Positions 34,406 through 37,539 of a stretch of 37,539 nt of DNA are shown here, piece after piece. A program made the translations under genes and the position numbers. Every line of letters begins with the position of its first letter. Within the stretch, counting starts at the first letter, position 1. The DNA lies in NCBI GenBank assembly GCA_016873775.1, contig VGWC01000018.1, positions 1 to 37,539 on the forward strand, read 5' to 3'. Under the pieces are notes generated by a model. It had not been told where the DNA came from. It searched no databases and saw only the letters and a program-made list of their open reading frames with translations. This DNA comes from Ignavibacteria bacterium (GTDB lineage: Bacteria > Bacteroidota > Ignavibacteria > UBA10030 > F1-140-MAGs086).

Positions 34406-34472
34406 CACCGATGAAACGGATTTACACGGATTGAATCAGCGAAAATCAGTTTCATCCGTGTCATCTGTGTTC
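34394..34472. repeat. Interspersed palindrome GAACACGGATGACAC...GTGTCATCTGTGTTC
   Basis: The outer arms (GAACACGGATGACACCGATGAAAC against GTTTCATCCGTGTCATCTGTGTTC) pair almost completely around an imperfect centre. It is a widely seen repeat type in Bacteroidota-like genomes. It supplies the stop codon of the preceding gene and ends 11 bases before the next start codon. Confidence 0.7.
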
Positions 34473-34483
34473 AAAAAAAATTT

Positions 34484-35944
34484 ATGCTCGAAAAAATTAA
34501 ACAACTCGAACTCATCTCGCGAAAACATCTTGAACCAACCTCGCAACAACGCGATGAAATGACGAAGAAAATTCTTTCGTACTCGGAAAATTTTCTCGAC
34601 AACATTTACGAACTTCCCGCGTACGTGATGGATGAGAAAAAAGGAATTGACATTTACAAGACACCTATTTCTGAAAACGGAATTTCGCTCGACGCAACGC
34701 TTGATGTTCTCAAAACCAATGTTGACACGCCCGGATTGAATCCTGCAAGCGGCGGACATCTCGGCTATATTCCCGGCGGTGGAATTTATTATTCCGCGCT
34801 TGGTGATTTTCTCGCCGATGTTACGAATCGTTATGCAGGAATTTTTTTTGGTTCTCCCGGTGCAGTGCGTTTGGAAAATTTACTTATTGATTGGATGGCA
34901 GAAGTTGTCGGATATCCAAAATCCACTGCGGGAAATTTAACATCAGGTGGAAGCATTGCAAATCTCATCGGCATTGTTACCGCGCGCGATGCGATGAATG
35001 TGAAATCGAAAGATGTAGAAAAATCCGTTATCTATCTTTCCGAACAAGTTCATCATTCTGTTGATAAAGCGATTCGCATTGCGGGATTGAATGAATGTGT
35101 GTGGCGTTACGTTCCTCTCGATGAACAATATCGGATGAAAAGCGATGAACTCGAAAAGCAAATTCTTGAAGACAAAAAAAACGGATTGAATCCATTTCTC
35201 GTTATCGCTTCTGCCGGAACAACAAACACGGGAACAGTTGACCCGTTGAAAATAATCGGCGACATCGCAGGCAAATATAAGTTGTGGTACCATATTGATG
35301 CGGCGTACGGTGGATTTTTTATTTTATGTGACGAAGGGAAAAAAGTTTTGCACGGAATGGAAATGTCTGATTCGCTTTCGATTGACCCGCACAAAGGTTT
35401 GTTTCTTCCGTACGGATTGGGAACAATTCTCGTGAAAGATAGAACGAAAATATTTGAATCGCATCACTATCTTCCGCCGTATTTGCAAGACACATTGAAA
35501 GCAAACGACGAACTTTCTCCCGCAGATTTATCGCCGGAACTTACCAAACATTTCCGCGGATTGCGTTTGTGGTTGCCGCTGAAATTTGTTGGCGTTGCTC
35601 CGTTTCGCGCGGCGATTGAAGAAAAACTTTTGCTTGCGCGGTACTTTTGGGAAACAATTCAAACGTTCGACGGATTTGAAGTGGGACCGTATCCCGATTT
35701 ATCGGTCGTGATGTATCGCTATGTTCCGAAACGCGGCGATGCGAATGAATTCAACAAACGCCTTGTCCACGAAGTGCAAAAAGATGGAAGAGTTTTTATT
35801 TCTTCGACAATGATTGACGGAAAATTTGTTTTACGCGTTGCAATTTTGTGTTTCCGTACACATTTGCAAACAATTGATTTTGCATTGAAGATTTTAAAAG
35901 AGAAAGCGAAAGAGATTGAGAAAGAGTTTGAAATAAAAAAGTAA
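34484..35944 (+). CDS. PLP-dependent group II decarboxylase (aromatic amino acid/glutamate type)
   Basis: This 486-residue enzyme of the group II PLP decarboxylase family removes CO2 from an amino acid. The cofactor lysine is expected at K304 in SIDPHKGLFLPYG; the aspartate that contacts the pyridine ring is in HIDAAYGGF, and the histidine that stacks on it in EQVHHSVDKA. The N-terminal region NPASGGHLGYIPGGG and GNLTSGGSIANL match the family, in particular aromatic-L-amino-acid decarboxylase-like proteins. The substrate could be tyrosine, tryptophan, aspartate or another amino acid; sequence alone does not settle it. It appears to be a single gene, between two repeat elements, with no transporter nearby. 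Confidence 0.9.
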   Translation: MLEKIKQLELISRKHLEPTSQQRDEMTKKILSYSENFLDNIYELPAYVMDEKKGIDIYKTPISENGISLDATLDVLKTNVDTPGLNPASGGHLGYIPGGGIYYSALGDFLADVTNRYAGIFFGSPGAVRLENLLIDWMAEVVGYPKSTAGNLTSGGSIANLIGIVTARDAMNVKSKDVEKSVIYLSEQVHHSVDKAIRIAGLNECVWRYVPLDEQYRMKSDELEKQILEDKKNGLNPFLVIASAGTTNTGTVDPLKIIGDIAGKYKLWYHIDAAYGGFFILCDEGKKVLHGMEMSDSLSIDPHKGLFLPYGLGTILVKDRTKIFESHHYLPPYLQDTLKANDELSPADLSPELTKHFRGLRLWLPLKFVGVAPFRAAIEEKLLLARYFWETIQTFDGFEVGPYPDLSVVMYRYVPKRGDANEFNKRLVHEVQKDGRVFISSTMIDGKFVLRVAILCFRTHLQTIDFALKILKEKAKEIEKEFEIKK

Positions 35945-36009
35945 CTCACAAATTTATTTGTGGGACTGGAAAGAATCATTATGTTTTACGAAACCGTTTC
36001 AACGGTTTC
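35945..36009. repeat. Left REP-like hairpin pair (A and B)
   Basis: Hairpin A at 35945-35964 has a perfect 7-bp core CACAAAT-TT-ATTTGTG. Hairpin B at 35990-36009 is GAAACCGTT-TC-AACGGTTTC, a perfect 9-bp stem with a 2-base loop (8 bp with a 4-base loop). Confidence 0.75.
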
Positions 36010-36028
36010 ACAATCTGAGAAAAAAACA

Positions 36029-36475
36029 ATGCCACATTCATTCACTAAACTTTGGGTTCATTGTGTCTTTTCGACGAAAGATAGAGAACCGCTCATTGAA
36101 GAATCGTTTGCAGAACAATTATTCGAGCATATAAAAGAGAATTTGGTTTCTGATGGCTGTATTGTTCGCTGTATCAATGGCGTTCAAGACCACGTTCACA
36201 TTTTGTTTTTACAGAATGCGAAGAAAAGTATTTCAGAACTTGTAAAAAATCTCAAAGGAGAAAGTTCACATTGGGTAAATCAAAATAAATTTCTGAACAA
36301 AAAATTCGCTTGGCAAATTGGTTATGGTGCGTTTTCGATTAGTGAGTCAATGATTGAACAAGTAGAAAAATATATTCACAAGCAAAAAGAACATCACCGA
36401 AAGAAAACTTTTGCCGAAGAGTATGAAGGATTTTTGCAGCGTTATGGTTTTGAAGCCAAAAATGTTGAACAATAA
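36029..36475 (+). CDS. Y1 (HUH) transposase, IS200-like/RAYT
   Basis: 148 residues from ATG 36029 (MPHSFTKLWVHCVFSTK), the usual beginning of this transposase family; the frame stays open further upstream but runs through hairpin B. The HUH motif is HVH at 55-57 (QDHVHILF) and the likely nucleophile is Y115 (VEKYIHK), exactly the same positions as in the 690-1133 protein. The EHHRK..FAEEYEGFL tail is shared too. The sequences otherwise differ clearly and the flanking repeats are unrelated, so these are two families, not copies of one element. It cuts single-stranded DNA at hairpin ends through a 5'-phosphotyrosine. It seems intact. Confidence 0.88.
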   Translation: MPHSFTKLWVHCVFSTKDREPLIEESFAEQLFEHIKENLVSDGCIVRCINGVQDHVHILFLQNAKKSISELVKNLKGESSHWVNQNKFLNKKFAWQIGYGAFSISESMIEQVEKYIHKQKEHHRKKTFAEEYEGFLQRYGFEAKNVEQ

Positions 36476-36481
36476 ACAAGC

Positions 36482-36547
36482 GGAAAAATCGTTGAAACGA
36501 TTTTTCCTTGTAATATTTTTCTCTCCTCCCACAATTGAAATTGTGGG
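36482..36547. repeat. Right REP-like hairpin pair (B' and A')
   Basis: B' at 36482-36507 is GGAAAAATCGTT-GA-AACGATTTTTCC, a perfect 12-bp stem. A' at 36528-36547 is CCCACAATT-GA-AATTGTGGG, a perfect 9-bp stem. B' may also terminate transcription of the transposase gene. Confidence 0.8.
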
Positions 36548-36577
36548 TTATACGTTCACAAAAACAAATTTAATTCT

Positions 36578-37539
36578 ATGAACATTCTCGTACTTAACTG
36601 CGGCTCATCGTCTGTAAAATTTCAAATCATTGAAACGGATTTAGACTTGATTGATAAAAATTCCGACAAGCGTTTAGCAGGCGGAGTAATAGAACGCATC
36701 GGAAGTCAATCGCTCGTTACTTTTCAAGCGGAAGGAAAGCAAAAAGTAAAACAAGCAACACCGTTACGCGACCATCGTGCGGCAATTGATTTTATTCTGC
36801 GCTGGATAATTTCTCCTGAGTCAAAAATCGCAAACATCAATTCGCTCGCTGATATTCACGCCGTTGGTCATCGCGTTGTGCATGGTGCGGAAAAATTTAC
36901 CAAATCCGTTCTCATAGACGAGAGCGTCATTGAAGGAATTGAAGATTGCATCGAACTTGCGCCGTTGCATAATCCCGCAAACGTAAAAGGAATTCGTGTC
37001 GCGCGTGAACTTCTCGGAGCAGGAATTCCTCAAGTCGCTGTGTTCGATACGGCGTTCCATTCCACGATGCCGGAAACAAGTTATCTCTACGCAATTCCGT
37101 ATCAACTCTATCGCCGTTACAAAATTCGCCGCTACGGATTTCACGGAACGTCGCATCGGTATGTTGCATATCGCTATCGTCAATTGCTGAACATCAAGCG
37201 AGAGGAAACAAATATCATCACGATTCATCTCGGCAACGGATGTTCTGCTTGCGCAATTAAAAATGGAAACTCTGTTGATACATCAATGGGAATGACGCCG
37301 CTTGAAGGACTTGTAATGGGAACGCGAAGCGGCGATATAGACCCTTCAATTACGTATTTCATTCATCACAAAGAAGGATTATCGTTCGATGAGTTGGGCG
37401 TGATGTTCAACAAACAAAGCGGATTGCTCGGCGTTTCCGGTTTGACGAATGATATGCGTGAACTTATTGATGAAGAAACAGAACATCAGGATAGACGCGC
37501 GCGGCTTGCAATTGATATGTTTTGTTTGCGCGTGAAAAA
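36578..37539 (+). CDS. ackA: Acetate kinase (runs off right edge)
   Basis: The first 320 codons of a gene that continues past the window; the family is about 400 residues. It interconverts acetate plus ATP and acetyl phosphate plus ADP in the cytoplasm, giving ATP by substrate-level phosphorylation when run towards acetate. Clear family motifs: NCGSSSVKFQ at the start, GHRVVHGAEKF, VFDTAFHSTMP, YGFHGTSHRYV, IHLGNGCSACAIKNG, DTSMGMTPLEGLVMGTRSGDIDP and GVSGLTNDMREL. These include the expected catalytic arginine and histidine regions. No Shine-Dalgarno is obvious, but MNILVLNCGSSS is the standard N-terminus. Phosphotransacetylase is not in the window. With acyl-CoA dehydrogenase and enoyl-CoA hydratase present, acetate may be made or used alongside acyl-CoA oxidation. 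Confidence 0.95.
   Translation, partial: MNILVLNCGSSSVKFQIIETDLDLIDKNSDKRLAGGVIERIGSQSLVTFQAEGKQKVKQATPLRDHRAAIDFILRWIISPESKIANINSLADIHAVGHRVVHGAEKFTKSVLIDESVIEGIEDCIELAPLHNPANVKGIRVARELLGAGIPQVAVFDTAFHSTMPETSYLYAIPYQLYRRYKIRRYGFHGTSHRYVAYRYRQLLNIKREETNIITIHLGNGCSACAIKNGNSVDTSMGMTPLEGLVMGTRSGDIDPSITYFIHHKEGLSFDELGVMFNKQSGLLGVSGLTNDMRELIDEETEHQDRRARLAIDMFCLRVK

Larger units (their letters stand above)
35945..36547 (+). mobile_element. Second Y1 transposase element enclosed by mirror-image hairpins
   Basis: Order: hairpin A, hairpin B, Y1 transposase, hairpin B', hairpin A'. A (35945-35964) and A' (36528-36547) share the arm CCCACAA/TTGTGGG. B (35990-36009) and B' (36482-36507) share the core GTTTCAAC in opposite orientation (GTTGAAAC in B'). 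The left end begins right after the decarboxylase stop. The layout is that of REP hairpins around a REP-associated tyrosine transposase. Limits are inferred from the hairpins. Confidence 0.7.

Overview
The window looks like a chromosomal segment of an AT-rich member of the Bacteroidota/Ignavibacteria (FCB) lineage. Three loci carry the type IX secretion C-terminal sorting domain (the NYPNPFNP...SSGVYFYRL pattern). Shine-Dalgarno sites are often weak or absent, and the interspersed palindromes resemble those I know from that group. Placing it at Ignavibacteria/Kapabacteria level is inference. No rRNA, tRNA, CRISPR array or phage module was seen.

Left edge (1-3157): the end of a DNA methyltransferase, a small Y1 (IS200-like/RAYT) transposase element with nested inverted repeats, a frameshifted remnant of a TdeIII-like restriction enzyme, and a secreted M64 metallopeptidase. 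Together the first three look like a type II restriction-modification locus that lost its nuclease.

Centre left, all on the minus strand (3158-16545): a large electron-transfer region. In transcription order it holds a 13-haem and a 19-haem cytochrome, each fused to a membrane cytochrome b; EtfB, EtfA and an acyl-CoA dehydrogenase; a small unknown protein; and a 7-haem NapC/NirT-type membrane cytochrome. After a terminator and a 355-bp gap comes a three-gene unit: an 8-haem cytochrome, a four-cluster ferredoxin and an NrfD-like membrane subunit. By architecture these resemble the Geobacter quinol oxidases CbcL, ImcH and Cbc4. The interleaved ETF and acyl-CoA dehydrogenase suggest that electrons from acyl-CoA oxidation enter the same quinone pool.

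Centre right, plus strand (17225-27354): a secreted tricorn-type protease, a truncated nucleotidyltransferase fragment, then a Rieske / cytochrome b / 11-haem cytochrome operon joined by ATGA overlaps. A CcmF-type haem lyase and an outer-membrane beta-barrel protein follow. The five multihaem proteins in the window carry 58 c-type haem motifs.

Right (27355-37539): a decayed T9SS-sorted gene behind a sigma-54-like promoter, an enoyl-CoA hydratase, a T9SS-sorted subtilase with a 72-bp tandem duplication, an Omp28/thioredoxin-like T9SS protein, and an unrecognised protein with a possible PD-(D/E)XK signature. After these come a PLP-dependent decarboxylase, a second Y1 transposase enclosed by mirror-image hairpins, and the start of acetate kinase running off the right edge.
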